Source of the DNA: Candidatus Alloclostridium intestinigallinarum
GTDB taxonomy: Bacteria; Bacillota; Clostridia; Christensenellales; UBA3700
Assembly (NCBI GenBank): GCA_904382605.1
Contig: CAJFJA010000004.1
Location: 62,001 to 126,000 of the forward strand
DNA: 64,000 nt
Direction of reading: 5' to 3'
The notes beneath the pieces are model-generated. The model did no database searches. It had not been told where the DNA came from and was given only the letters and a program-made list of their open reading frames with translations. A program made the translations under genes and the position numbers. Below, one piece after another: positions 35,543-44,128 of the stretch. Position 1 is the stretch's first letter. Every line of letters starts with the position of its first letter.

Positions 35543-36340
35543 TTATTTCGCAAGCAACATTCTGTCGTTGGCAAAATCGCCGTCGGACACTTCGTCGAAT
35601 TTGGCAAGAAGGTCCGCCACCGTGAGTTTGGACTTTTCCTCGCCGCGCACGTCGTAGATTATTCTGCCCGCGTGCATCATGATGAGCCTGTTTCCCAGGC
35701 GGATTGCGTCCTTCATATTGTGCGTTACCATAAGGGTGGTAAGGTTGTCGCGCGCAGTAAGCTCTTCGGTGACTTTGAGCACCTTTTCCGCAGTTTTAGG
35801 GTCGAGAGCGGCCGTATGTTCGTCCAAAAGAAGCAGTTCGGGACGGTTGAAGGTCGCCATAAGCAGAGTGAGCGCCTGCCTCTGTCCGCCCGACAGAAGT
35901 CCCACTTTCGTGGTCATTCTGTCCTCAAGCCCCAACCCGAGCAGCGCGAGCTGTTCTTTGAACATCGCCTTTTCCTTTTTACTCACCGCGCCTTGAAGTC
36001 CGCGTATTTTGCCGCGGCGGTATGCCAAAGCCAGATTTTCCTGTATCTGCATATTAGCGGCGGTGCCCGTCATGGGGTCCTGGAACACTCTGCCCAAGAA
36101 TTTGGCGCGCTTGTATTCCGAAAGCGCGGTTACGTCCTTGTCGTCCAGATAAATTTTGCCTTCTTCGGGAGGGAACACGCCCGCAATCAGGTTGAGCATG
36201 GTGGACTTACCCGCGCCGTTGCCGCCGATTACGGTTATGAAATCGCCGTCTTCTATGGTGATACTCACGCCCTGCAACGCCTTTTTCTCGTTGATGGTGC
36301 CCATATTGAAGATTTTGACTATATTTTCCAGCTTAAGCAT
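35543..36340 (-). CDS. ABC transporter ATPase (TrpZ/YufO-like)
   Basis: This is a 265-residue ATPase energising the permease and binding protein upstream. Walker A is GGNGAGKST, Q-loop FQDPMTGTA, signature LSGGQ, Walker B LLLLDEH followed by TAALDP, and switch VTHNMKDA. The His after the Walker B Glu (DEH instead of DEP) is typical of the subfamily that works with ABC_sub_bind-type binding proteins. The ATG at 36340 is chosen because GGAGGG precedes it. It overlaps the permease end by 8 bases. The predicted substrate class is tryptophan or another aromatic or branched amino acid, by family association only. Confidence 0.9.
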   Translation of the reverse strand: MLKLENIVKIFNMGTINEKKALQGVSITIEDGDFITVIGGNGAGKSTMLNLIAGVFPPEEGKIYLDDKDVTALSEYKRAKFLGRVFQDPMTGTAANMQIQENLALAYRRGKIRGLQGAVSKKEKAMFKEQLALLGLGLEDRMTTKVGLLSGGQRQALTLLMATFNRPELLLLDEHTAALDPKTAEKVLKVTEELTARDNLTTLMVTHNMKDAIRLGNRLIMMHAGRIIYDVRGEEKSKLTVADLLAKFDEVSDGDFANDRMLLAK

Positions 36341-37535
36341 TGTCCTGCCCTCCTTCGCCCTGTTTGGAGGTCTCCGCCGCTTCCGTTTCGCGGTCGATGA
36401 CGTCGAATACGGCAAGCGCCTTCACGCCCTCTTTAAGCTCGAACTTCTCTTTCCTGCGCGCAAGTTTTCTTTCCAGCATGGCGCGCTTGAACGGAGTGAG
36501 CGTCTGTCCGTCTTCGCCGTGGACGGCAAATTGAAGAGCCTTTATGTCCGCTATCGCCTTTTGCTTTTTCTCTTCCTTGCGTGCCGCCGCCTTTTCGTCG
36601 CGCTTTATCGCATATGCATTATACTTGGGATATTTTCCCCTGAAATACGTATCCGCCTTTTTGCCGACCTTTATAAAGAAAGTCTTTATCATGGGCAGGC
36701 AGAGCGCAAACACTATTATGATAGCCGTGATAAGCTTGATGTAGTCGGAAGGCAGTCCCGCAAGAATGACGAATTGGTATATTATGTAATATATAATGCT
36801 GCCGATTATCACAGAAAGCAGGGATATGGCAAAACTGCGCTTGGAAGGAATGAGCGTTTCGCCTATTATAACCGCAGCAAGACCGATGACGATGGAACCG
36901 GTGCCCAGCGTAACGGTGGCGGTACCCATATATTGCGAAACGAGCGCGCCGGAGAGCGCGATGAGCGCGTTGGAAATCATAAGCGCGATTATCTTTTTGG
37001 CGGAGGTGTTTATGCCCTGCGCACGCGCCATTTTTTCGTTTGCGCCCGTGGCGCGTATGGAAGCGCCCAGCTCCGTACCGAAAAACCAATAGAGCACGCC
37101 GATCAAAATCGCGCCTATCAATATGCCTGAAATAAGCACGGCGTACATGGTGGAAAGCTGCAGCCAGGACGCGAAGTTGCCGTCCACTACCGGTACGGAA
37201 GCCCTGCCGGCACCTATCAGGATATTGATGGTGGTGAGCATTGTGAGCGTCAGAATACCGGAAAGTATAGGCGGAATTTTGAATTTCGTATTCAAAATTC
37301 CCGTCACAAGTCCCGCCGCGGCTCCGGCAAAGATGACCGTAAACGCCGCAACTATGGGGTGCGCGCCGTTATTTGCGATAAGCACCGCCGAAAGCATTGC
37401 GCCCATGCTGAAACTGCCCTCGCAGGTAAGGTCCGCGAAATCGAGCAGTCTGTAAGTGATGTAAACGCCGAGCGCAAGGACTGCGTAAAGCAGTCCCTGG
37501 TCGACGCCGCTGACTAACGTGTTGACAAAAACCAT
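36333..37535 (-). CDS. ABC transporter permease (TrpY/YufP-like) with charged C-terminal extension
   Basis: This protein has 400 residues. The first 290 make an inner-membrane permease of the branched-chain-type fold with about nine helices (GLLYAVLALGVYITYRLLDF; LTCEGSFSMGAMLSAVLIA; the EAA-like loop GASIRATGANEKMARAQGI). The final 110 residues (from about KTFFIKVGKKADTYFRGKY) are a cytoplasmic Lys/Glu/Ala-rich extension not usual in the family. The gene overlaps both neighbours: its start shares a TAATG with the binding-protein stop, and its end overlaps the ATPase start. So SBP, permease and ATPase form one tightly coupled operon. Confidence 0.9.
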   Translation of the reverse strand: MVFVNTLVSGVDQGLLYAVLALGVYITYRLLDFADLTCEGSFSMGAMLSAVLIANNGAHPIVAAFTVIFAGAAAGLVTGILNTKFKIPPILSGILTLTMLTTINILIGAGRASVPVVDGNFASWLQLSTMYAVLISGILIGAILIGVLYWFFGTELGASIRATGANEKMARAQGINTSAKKIIALMISNALIALSGALVSQYMGTATVTLGTGSIVIGLAAVIIGETLIPSKRSFAISLLSVIIGSIIYYIIYQFVILAGLPSDYIKLITAIIIVFALCLPMIKTFFIKVGKKADTYFRGKYPKYNAYAIKRDEKAAARKEEKKQKAIADIKALQFAVHGEDGQTLTPFKRAMLERKLARRKEKFELKEGVKALAVFDVIDRETEAAETSKQGEGGQDNA

Positions 37536-38542
37536 TATGCTACAAGTTCCTTTACAGCGTCGGGAATGGTGAAGCCGATGCCCGCCGCAATGTCTTCTTC
37601 TATAGAGTAAGCCAAATCTTCCTGTGCGGAGAATTTAACCGCAGTTTCCGCGGGTTTTGCTCCGTTGACCAATATGTCGTAAGCCATCTGCGCGGCAAAT
37701 TCACCCAAAGTGCCGTAATCCACGCTTATGGTAGCCACGCCGCAAAGCGCGTTCATACTCGTTTCGCCGCAGACGATGGGAAGATTGGTGCCCGTGCTCT
37801 TGTTCTGGGCATTGACTGTCGCCGCATTGGAAGCAAGCAGGTTGTCGGTGGGAATATAGATAATATCCACGCCGTCGCTCTTCATTGCGGGAATCTGCGC
37901 GTTGAGCGCGTTGATATCGACGATTCCGTACTGTTCGCATTCGATGCCCTTAGCCTCGCACGCCGCCTGTACGCTGTCCGCCTGCACCTGCGAGTTTACT
38001 TCGCTGAGGGTGTAGAGCACGCCCACTTTGAAATCCGTAAAGTCGGCGCTGCCGTTGCCCATAAGCATCTGCATAAGCCCGACCTGTTCGTCGATGGGGT
38101 TGAGGTCGGAAACGCCCGTCACGTTTGCGCCGGGAGCTTCGTTGCTTGCCACGAGCTTCGCCTCCACGGGATCGGTGACCGCGTTGAACAGCACGGGAAT
38201 GGTCTGGGTTGCGGTTGCCGCCGCAACGGAGATATCCGTGCCGAGGGTATAAATCATGTCATAGCCCCTGTTCACGAAGTTGTTGACTATGGAAGGATAA
38301 AGCGAAGCGTCCGAATTGGCGTTCTGTTCGTCGAATTCCACGGTAAGTCCGTCCGCTTCGAGCAAACGGGTGAGTTCGGTTTGGAAGGTATCGGCAGCCA
38401 TGCCGAGAGCGTCATGCTGCATGGGCAGCGCGATTCCTATCGTAAAATCCGCCGTGGAGCATGCGGAAAAACCGAGCACTCCGGCGACGATTGCCGCAAC
38501 CGCGACAACGGCTACTGCCGCAATAAGTAATTTCTTTCTCAT
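37535..38542 (-). CDS. ABC transporter substrate-binding lipoprotein (TrpX-like, ABC_sub_bind family)
   Basis: This is a 335-residue extracytoplasmic binding protein. The signal peptide (KLLIAAVAVVAVAAIVAGVL) ends in a lipobox with FSAC. The mature protein has the family landmarks FTIGIALPMQHDALGMAADT, YDMIYTLGTDISVAAATAT, IPVLFNAVTDPVEAKLV and GANVTGVSDLNPIDEQVGLM. Family members bind tryptophan, other amino acids or related small molecules. The ligand is not determined here and no T-box was seen in the short leader. It is first in the three-gene operon, under the promoter at 38572-38599. Confidence 0.9.
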   Translation of the reverse strand: MRKKLLIAAVAVVAVAAIVAGVLGFSACSTADFTIGIALPMQHDALGMAADTFQTELTRLLEADGLTVEFDEQNANSDASLYPSIVNNFVNRGYDMIYTLGTDISVAAATATQTIPVLFNAVTDPVEAKLVASNEAPGANVTGVSDLNPIDEQVGLMQMLMGNGSADFTDFKVGVLYTLSEVNSQVQADSVQAACEAKGIECEQYGIVDINALNAQIPAMKSDGVDIIYIPTDNLLASNAATVNAQNKSTGTNLPIVCGETSMNALCGVATISVDYGTLGEFAAQMAYDILVNGAKPAETAVKFSAQEDLAYSIEEDIAAGIGFTIPDAVKELVA

Positions 38543-38571
38543 AAAATTTCCTCCATACAGAAATTAGTGAT

Positions 38572-38599
38572 ATTATAGCATAATTCGCGCGCAATGCAA
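38572..38599 (-). promoter_or_regulatory. Promoter of the TrpXYZ-like ABC operon
   Basis: The minus strand reads TTGCAT (38599-38594), a 16-base spacer and a perfect TATAAT (38577-38572). Confidence 0.65.
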
Positions 38600-38721
38600 A
38601 GTATTTTTTACACATAAAAAGGCAAGCGGGCATAAAAAATTTGTTGCAAATGCCGCAAATTATTTGCTTTTACTGTGATATACTTTAAGAAAGAGTACTT
38701 TTGCGCAAGGAGAAAAGGCAG

Positions 38722-39615
38722 ATGAAAGTTTACGACGTGGCGGTAATCGGAGCGGGTCCTGCGGGCATGACGGCGGCTATATACGCGTGCAGGGCGGGAA
38801 AGAGCGTCGCGCTTTTCGAAAAGAACTTCCCCGGAGGACAGATGGTGAACGCCCACCTGATAGACAACTATCCCGCCGAAAGCGAGATAGGCGGCTTCGA
38901 TCTGGCGCAGAAAATGTTTGAACAGACGACTGCCGCCGGCGCGGAATTCATCAACGAGGAAGTGACGGAAATAAAGAGCGGAGACGCGGTGGAACTTACC
39001 ACGGCGGCGGGCGTTTACTCTGCCAAAGCGGCGGTTATAGCCACGGGCACCGTACGTTCGCGCCTGAACGTGCCCGGAGAGGACAGGCTGGACGGCAGAG
39101 GCGTTTCGTGGTGCGCCACCTGCGACGGCGCGCTGTACCGCGGCAAAGACGTGGCGATAGTAGGCGGCGGCAACAGCGCGCTTTCGGAAGCGGTATATCT
39201 TGCCGCCATGTGCAAAAGCGTGCACGTAATCCACCGCCGCGGTTCCTACCGCGCGGAGGCTTCCTTAGTGGAAAAGCTGCGCGCCACGCCGAATATAGTC
39301 GAGCACCTGAACTGCACTCCCGCCGAAATTACGGGCGAAGATAAGGTTAACGGCATTATCATTGACGAAAACGGCGTAAAAACGCTTCTTCCCGTAAACG
39401 GCATATTTGTGGCGATAGGCGGAAAACCCGACCAAAAACTTATAGCAGGGGTGGAAAAAGACGGCTCCGGCTACGTCAAAACCGACGGCGGAATGCGCAC
39501 TTCCCTGCCCCGCGTGTTCGCCGCGGGCGACAACGTGAGCAAGGAAGTAAGACAGATTGTGACAGCGTGTTCCGACGGAGCGATAGCTGCGCTGGGCGCA
39601 AGCAGGGCGGATTAA
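38722..39615 (+). CDS. trxB: Thioredoxin reductase (NADPH type)
   Basis: This is a 297-residue FAD enzyme that reduces thioredoxin with NADPH. It shows the FAD-binding GAGPAG (10-15), the FAD-proximal PGGQM, the redox-active WCATCDG (CATC 131-134), the second nucleotide motif GGGNSA (148-153), HRRGSYRAE, whose arginines fit NADPH rather than NADH, and FAAGDN near the C-terminus. Length is normal. The ATG at 38722 follows AAGGAG. Earlier TTG in-frame codons are not needed. It converges with the 39612-40790 gene, their stop codons overlapping by 4 bases. No thioredoxin gene is next to it. Confidence 0.93.
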   Translation: MKVYDVAVIGAGPAGMTAAIYACRAGKSVALFEKNFPGGQMVNAHLIDNYPAESEIGGFDLAQKMFEQTTAAGAEFINEEVTEIKSGDAVELTTAAGVYSAKAAVIATGTVRSRLNVPGEDRLDGRGVSWCATCDGALYRGKDVAIVGGGNSALSEAVYLAAMCKSVHVIHRRGSYRAEASLVEKLRATPNIVEHLNCTPAEITGEDKVNGIIIDENGVKTLLPVNGIFVAIGGKPDQKLIAGVEKDGSGYVKTDGGMRTSLPRVFAAGDNVSKEVRQIVTACSDGAIAALGASRAD

Positions 39616-40790
39616 GCGAGAAAGCAGGTAAGAGCCTTGTCCGCAACGGCTCCGGCGAGCGAATTTCTGTCCATAAGCGGAAGCGCGAGCGAAGCCAGAT
39701 ACATGAGGTCGGACGGGCGCACGTACTTGCCCAGCCAGAATCCGGCGTCGTCGTACATACGGCGGAAAGTGCGTGAAAATTCCGCGGCGTTTTCCTTCAG
39801 ACTTTCCAAAAGGGCGAGCATATCCGTGCGGTATTCTTCCATGACGTAGGCGGTGCGTTCGAAGTTTCCTCCCTTTTCCAGTCCCGAAATGAGCGTGAGC
39901 TTGTCGCCGCCGCCCATTCTGCCCAAAGCCGCCGCGCAGGCGGGTCTGTCGGGCGGAATGAACACGTCCGTACCCGTGTAAGCCAGCGACATACAGTATA
40001 TTTCGGTAAGTACGCGCGCGCAGACAAAGCAGTTTTCGCTTACGCTCCTTCCGTCGTCGCTCACCGCGGAGATTATCCGTGCGAATCTGCGCGCCGAACC
40101 TTCCCCTTTCAGGTTGCTTTTCTGTCTTTCGATGGCGGCTTTAAGCGAGTATTCCGCCAGATTTTCCCCTTCTTTCAGCGCGGAGGCGCACACGTCGGCA
40201 AGCGCGGTCGTGCTTTTATTCCCCCTTCCGAACAGCAGATTTTCGCACTCGTATTCCGCGCAATGCAGGCGTTCGGCATATAAGGAAGCGTACGCCGCCG
40301 CCTTTTCACGACCCGAAGCGCGCTCCATGCGCGCCCTGTCCGCCGCAATCGCCGCGGGCGCGTCTGCGCGGCGGTAGCCTGCGAGCGCTCCCCAGCCGAG
40401 CACGGCAAACGGTTCGGCGGCGGGCAGAATGTCGGGACCCGAGGGACACAGTATCCACGGCACTCCCTTTTCCCCGGCGGCGAATTTGACCACGTCCGCA
40501 ATATTGTTCCCGGCGCATACGAGCAGCCGTATACTTTCCGCGGCGTTTACGATATCTTCCGCCGCCTCTTGCGAAGGAGGAGTGTCGTCCGCGTAGGAAA
40601 AACGGCTGATTTTGAATTTTTGCGTTCCTAGGGCGCTTTCTATATCGTCCGCGACGGGAGCGTCGGCGGCTTCGAAGGCTATTCCGATATGCCCCGAAGG
40701 CAGAATTTCCTCCACGCAGGCGGCTACCGTCTGCGTAAAGTCGTCCGCTATTACGGCGCGTAAAGTCCCCTTGCTCTCCTTATTTTCCAT
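39612..40790 (-). CDS. Divergent member of the glycerol-1-phosphate dehydrogenase / Fe-ADH superfamily
   Basis: This is a 392-residue soluble protein. The best clue is LLVCAGNNIADVVKFAAGEK followed by GVPWILCPSGPD, which parallels the nucleotide-binding GSGTINDxxK...P.PTAPS block of sn-glycerol-1-phosphate dehydrogenases (AraM/EgsA, Fe-ADH_2). The usual Gly-Ser-Gly is replaced by AGN, and the metal-binding Asp/His positions are not clearly kept, so it may be a degenerate or repurposed member. The rest is largely helical (MERASGREKAAAYASLYAER). The start at 40790 is close to the preceding gene's stop on the same strand. Identification tentative. Confidence 0.5.
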   Translation of the reverse strand: MENKESKGTLRAVIADDFTQTVAACVEEILPSGHIGIAFEAADAPVADDIESALGTQKFKISRFSYADDTPPSQEAAEDIVNAAESIRLLVCAGNNIADVVKFAAGEKGVPWILCPSGPDILPAAEPFAVLGWGALAGYRRADAPAAIAADRARMERASGREKAAAYASLYAERLHCAEYECENLLFGRGNKSTTALADVCASALKEGENLAEYSLKAAIERQKSNLKGEGSARRFARIISAVSDDGRSVSENCFVCARVLTEIYCMSLAYTGTDVFIPPDRPACAAALGRMGGGDKLTLISGLEKGGNFERTAYVMEEYRTDMLALLESLKENAAEFSRTFRRMYDDAGFWLGKYVRPSDLMYLASLALPLMDRNSLAGAVADKALTCFLA

Positions 40791-40880
40791 ATCGGAATGA
40801 TGGTATCATATCCGGCGGGTAAAATTGCGTAAAAGCAAGTCGGAATAAGGGATATTTTGCGGAATTTTGCCGAAAATGTT

Positions 40881-41336
40881 TTATATCTCCGACACGAGAT
40901 AGGCTAAGGCGAGCGCGTCCACGGTAAGGTCGCGCGCCGCGGCGGAATATGCGGACAGCCTGCACAGAAGGATTATCGCCGCGTTCAGACTTTCCGTCAG
41001 CGTTCTGCGGCACACGGCGGCGTTTGCGAGCGGAATATTCTCCTCTTCTTTGCCGCAGCCGGCAAGATCGCACGCGCGCGCCAGCAGGTTTTCCGACATG
41101 GGCAGAAGTTCGCGCAGCAGGCCGCGCCCCCTTGCGGAGCGTTCGAAAAACGCCCGCACACAGGCGTTTACGCGCGTAAACCGCCTTACGCACTCGCGCG
41201 CGCTTTCTTTGCAATGCGCGGGCAATACGTTTGCGGCGGTATTCTCCGCCGCGCCGCTCCTCACGCGTGCCCGGGCGTATGCGCGGTTCATCATATCCAT
41301 CGTATTTTCGTCGGGAATGTCGTCAAAGTTTTCCAT
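40881..41336 (-). CDS. Hypothetical helical protein
   Basis: This is a 151-residue protein, rich in Arg, Ala and Leu, with no signal peptide, membrane segment or recognised domain. It reads as a bundle of amphipathic helices (SARECVRRFTRVNACVRAFF; GLLRELLPMSENLLARACDL; TESLNAAIILLCRLSAYSAA). Codon use matches the surrounding GC-richer genes, and the frame is open with a usable start at 41336 (MENFDDIPDENTMDMM). It is about 90 bases upstream of the 39612-40790 gene on the same strand and may be co-transcribed with it. Confidence 0.55.
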   Translation of the reverse strand: MENFDDIPDENTMDMMNRAYARARVRSGAAENTAANVLPAHCKESARECVRRFTRVNACVRAFFERSARGRGLLRELLPMSENLLARACDLAGCGKEEENIPLANAAVCRRTLTESLNAAIILLCRLSAYSAAARDLTVDALALAYLVSEI

Positions 41337-41396
41337 GTCAGCCTCCGAAATATTATACTGCCCGTATTAATTGTTTATGACCGCGCGCGATTATTA

Positions 41397-41424
41397 TTGC
41401 AATTTTTCTTATTTGTGGTATAAT
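41397..41424 (+). promoter_or_regulatory. Promoter of the 41432-45481 operon, probably giving a leaderless mRNA
   Basis: TTGCAA at 41397-41402, a 16-base spacer and a perfect TATAAT at 41419-41424. The ATG lies only 7 bases after the -10 box, at or next to the expected transcription start. Confidence 0.7.
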
Positions 41425-41431
41425 AGAGTGT

Positions 41432-43072
41432 ATGGAAACAACCGTTTTGACACCCGTTCGCCTCTGGCAGGACTACGATCCGGAAGCGCTTGCTCTGGAA
41501 CCTTCCTTCCTGCGCTACGAAAAACAGGGCGGACTGACTTATATGGAAGCGTACATAACCGCTTTCAGCGCACCCGACGGAAAGGCAAGGACTTTCGTAA
41601 AGGGCTTTATACCCGAAGGCTCCTGTTCATGCGCCGTACTTGCCGACGACGGCAGATACAATTCCGTCAAGGACGAATATCTGCGCGATATGGCGGAACT
41701 GGGTATAACCGCCCTCACCTTCGATTACAACGGAAACACCTCGGAAAAAAGCGTATATTCGCACTATCCCGAAAGCATATCTTACGCCAACTTCCGCACG
41801 GAAGAAGAGCGGAGATACAAGGCGTTTCCCACCTCGTACGATACCTGTATGTACCATTGGGTGCGTATGTGCCACAGGGTCATCACCTTTGCGCGCAGTC
41901 TTTGCCCGTGCAAAAAACTCTGCCTCATCGGCTACGGGACGGGCGCCGACATCGCCTGGCTTACCGCGGCTTTCGACAAGCGCATTACCGCCGTCGCGCC
42001 CATACAGAGCGCCGGCTGGCACGAGCTGAAGAATCTGCCCAAATATGCCGGAGAGGACGGCGACTTCGTGCTGAGCGAAGAAAGCGAAGCGTGGGTCATC
42101 GGCTACGCTCCGCAGACTTACGCGAAGTACGTCAGCTGCCCCGTACTCTATCTGGGCACCACGAATTCGCGTTTTTCACCTCTCGACAGGGTGGAATCCA
42201 CGCTGAAAGTGATAGAAAGCCCCGTGTACCGTTTTTACGACGCGGGCAGGACGACCACTTTTTCCACGGACGCGGTTTCCGCGGTAAAGCGTTGGGCGCA
42301 ATGGCAGATTCTGGGTGAAAAGCCCTGTTCCAAGCCGCCCGAACTCGCCTATTCGGGAGAAGGCGGAAAATTCGAATTCAAACTTTCCAACCCTCGCAAG
42401 ACGATAGAATTGCAGCTGGTGTACGCATACGACGAGCTGTACTCCGATTTGCGCCACTGGCGCGCCATGGACGTCACCCCCGCAGGAAAAGGCACGGCGG
42501 AAGTGCCGCTTTACCCCGATACGCAGATGGTATTCGCCTATCTGCGCGCGAAGTACGACGCGGGCGAGATATTCTGTTCACCCGTGCAGGCGGTGAAACC
42601 GGAGGGCGGCGAACGGATAAAATGCCGCAGTACGCGCATACTCTACGACAAGCGCCATCCCCTTTCCGACTGGACGGTGACGGGCGTGCACGGACTTGTA
42701 AACGAATTCGAACCCAAGCTGGAAGCGGGCGGACTTGACATTCTGGGTCTTACCGCCGGCGGCGGCGATCTGACGACTTTCGCCGTGGGCGACTTCAATA
42801 TTTCCAAGGAAGACGGCACTATGCTGCGCTTCGACGTATACTGCAAAACCGGGCGCGAAGTGGTGATGGAACTTACCGCCATGAAGGACGGAGGTCCCGC
42901 CGTATACCGCACCGCCGTATATACGACCCCGGGAGAATGGACGACGGTGACCCGCGCGTGCGCCGACTTCAAGGACGACAAGTTGCGCGCCCTGAAGACG
43001 TGGAATACGGTAAAGCGCCTGACCGTGTGCGACGTAAACGGCGTAATGCTGAACAATATATTATGGACGTAA
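41432..43072 (+). CDS. Alpha/beta-hydrolase-fold protein with degenerate nucleophile and C-terminal beta domain
   Basis: This protein has 546 residues. The first 300 have a peptidase/esterase-like alpha/beta-hydrolase pattern: FDYNGNTSEKSVYSHYP, then LCLIGYGTGADIAWLTAAFD, where the nucleophile elbow GxSxG reads GYGTG (residue 169 is Gly, not Ser/Cys/Asp). Residues 190-300 keep the fold (SCPVLYLGTTNSRFSPLDRV, an acid-loop-like segment). The C-terminal 240 residues look beta-rich (FEFKLSNPRKTIELQLVYAY; FAVGDFNISKEDGTMLRFDV), possibly carbohydrate-binding. The missing nucleophile suggests a non-catalytic or altered enzyme. There is no ribosome binding site before the ATG at 41432. It heads an operon with DUF951, lepB, ACT and UPF0210 genes. 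Confidence 0.7.
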   Translation: METTVLTPVRLWQDYDPEALALEPSFLRYEKQGGLTYMEAYITAFSAPDGKARTFVKGFIPEGSCSCAVLADDGRYNSVKDEYLRDMAELGITALTFDYNGNTSEKSVYSHYPESISYANFRTEEERRYKAFPTSYDTCMYHWVRMCHRVITFARSLCPCKKLCLIGYGTGADIAWLTAAFDKRITAVAPIQSAGWHELKNLPKYAGEDGDFVLSEESEAWVIGYAPQTYAKYVSCPVLYLGTTNSRFSPLDRVESTLKVIESPVYRFYDAGRTTTFSTDAVSAVKRWAQWQILGEKPCSKPPELAYSGEGGKFEFKLSNPRKTIELQLVYAYDELYSDLRHWRAMDVTPAGKGTAEVPLYPDTQMVFAYLRAKYDAGEIFCSPVQAVKPEGGERIKCRSTRILYDKRHPLSDWTVTGVHGLVNEFEPKLEAGGLDILGLTAGGGDLTTFAVGDFNISKEDGTMLRFDVYCKTGREVVMELTAMKDGGPAVYRTAVYTTPGEWTTVTRACADFKDDKLRALKTWNTVKRLTVCDVNGVMLNNILWT

Positions 43073-43257
43073 AGCGCGCGGAAGTGGGCGATATCGTCGT
43101 GATGAAAAAGCCGCACCCCTGCGGCGGAAACCTTTGGGAAGTGGTGCGCACGGGCGCGGACGTAAAGATTAAATGCCTGAAATGCGGCAGAGTGGTGATG
43201 CTGGATTTGCTCACATTCGGAAAGTCGCTGAAAAAAGTGGTGAGAGATGACGGATAA
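43063..43257 (+). CDS. DUF951 family protein
   Basis: This is a 64-residue basic protein of the widespread Firmicutes DUF951 family. It opens with EVGDIVVMKKPHPCGGNLWE and continues KCLKCGRVVML. The Cys/His positions (PHPCG and CLKCG) suggest a small zinc-binding, perhaps nucleic-acid-binding, fold. It overlaps the preceding hydrolase gene by 10 bases and the following signal peptidase gene by 11, so it is embedded in a coupled operon. Biochemical function is not established. Confidence 0.88.
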   Translation: MDVKRAEVGDIVVMKKPHPCGGNLWEVVRTGADVKIKCLKCGRVVMLDLLTFGKSLKKVVRDDG

Positions 43258-43822
43258 TTCCGGAAGCGGACCTGAAGAGCGTCAGCCTTCCGCTAAATCA
43301 AGAAGAATAAATATCGGCGTAACGACGGCAATCGCCGTTATTCTGGTTGCGCTGGTAATCACGCTTATCGTGCTGTTTTTCGTGGTCACGCCCTACGTTG
43401 TTTCGGGCGAGAGCATGATGCCCACCCTGCAGGACGGCAACCACATAATGGTGCGGAAAGTAGGCTTTACCATAGAGCGCGGCGACATAATCTTATTCGA
43501 CCGCCCCAATGCGGAATATCCGCCCGTGAAGCGCGTTATAGCCGTGGCGGGCGACACCGTCAGATTCAACGGCGAAACGTGGGTGGTCAACGGGGAAGCG
43601 CTTGAAGAAGATTACGTTCTTCAGACCGTGTACGAAAGCGATTACGTCTCCCCTTTCACCTGCGACAGTACGGAGATATACGAAACGATAACAAACGGAT
43701 TCACCCTGGGCGAAGGCGAGCTTTTCGTGCTGGGCGACAACAGAAACAATTCATACGATTCCCACAACTACGGCGCGATTTTGTCGGATTGGGTCATAGG
43801 CAAAGTGGTAAACGTATACTGA
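43247..43822 (+). CDS. lepB: Signal peptidase I
   Basis: This is a membrane-bound serine protease that removes signal peptides from exported proteins on the outer face of the membrane. It has 191 residues: a short cytoplasmic tail, one membrane anchor (VTTAIAVILVALVITLIVLF), then the catalytic Ser in SGESMMPTL (S56), the general-base Lys in VKRVIAVAGD (K95) and the conserved GDNRNNSYDSHNYG box. This matches the small single-anchor Gram-positive type. The start overlaps the end of the DUF951 gene. The next gene begins 9 bases downstream with a GAGGAG site. Confidence 0.93.
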   Translation: MTDNSGSGPEERQPSAKSRRINIGVTTAIAVILVALVITLIVLFFVVTPYVVSGESMMPTLQDGNHIMVRKVGFTIERGDIILFDRPNAEYPPVKRVIAVAGDTVRFNGETWVVNGEALEEDYVLQTVYESDYVSPFTCDSTEIYETITNGFTLGEGELFVLGDNRNNSYDSHNYGAILSDWVIGKVVNVY

Positions 43823-43830
43823 GGAGAAAT

Positions 43831-44121
43831 ATGAAAGCCATAGTATCTGTTATTGGTAAGGACAAAAAAGGCATTATCGCGCGTGTTTCGGGCGAACTTT
43901 TCGGTATGGATATAAATATCGAGGACATCTCGCAGACGATTCTGCAGGACTACTTCACCATGATAATGGCGGTGGATATGAAGGACTGCTCCCTTTCTTT
44001 CGAAGAAGCGGCGGAGCGCCTTTCGCTGCTCGGCAAAAAGACGGGCGTGGAAATACGCATACAGTCGCAGCAGATTTTCGACGCCATGCACAAAATAAGC
44101 CTTGCAAGCGACAACATCTGA
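43831..44121 (+). CDS. ACT-domain protein (UPF0237 type)
   Basis: This is a 96-residue single ACT domain: [20 protein letters not shown], then [20 protein letters not shown], and a C-terminal helix. ACT domains bind amino acids or other small ligands and often regulate a neighbouring enzyme. The start at 43831 is preferred to an in-frame ATG at 43789 because GAGGAG precedes it. In many Firmicutes this gene is paired with the UPF0210/PFL-like gene, as here (7-base gap), so the two are likely to work together. Ligand unknown. Confidence 0.9.
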   Translation: MKAIVSVIGKDKKGIIARVSGELFGMDINIEDISQTILQDYFTMIMAVDMKDCSLSFEEAAERLSLLGKKTGVEIRIQSQQIFDAMHKISLASDNI

Positions 44122-44128
44122 GGTAGCT

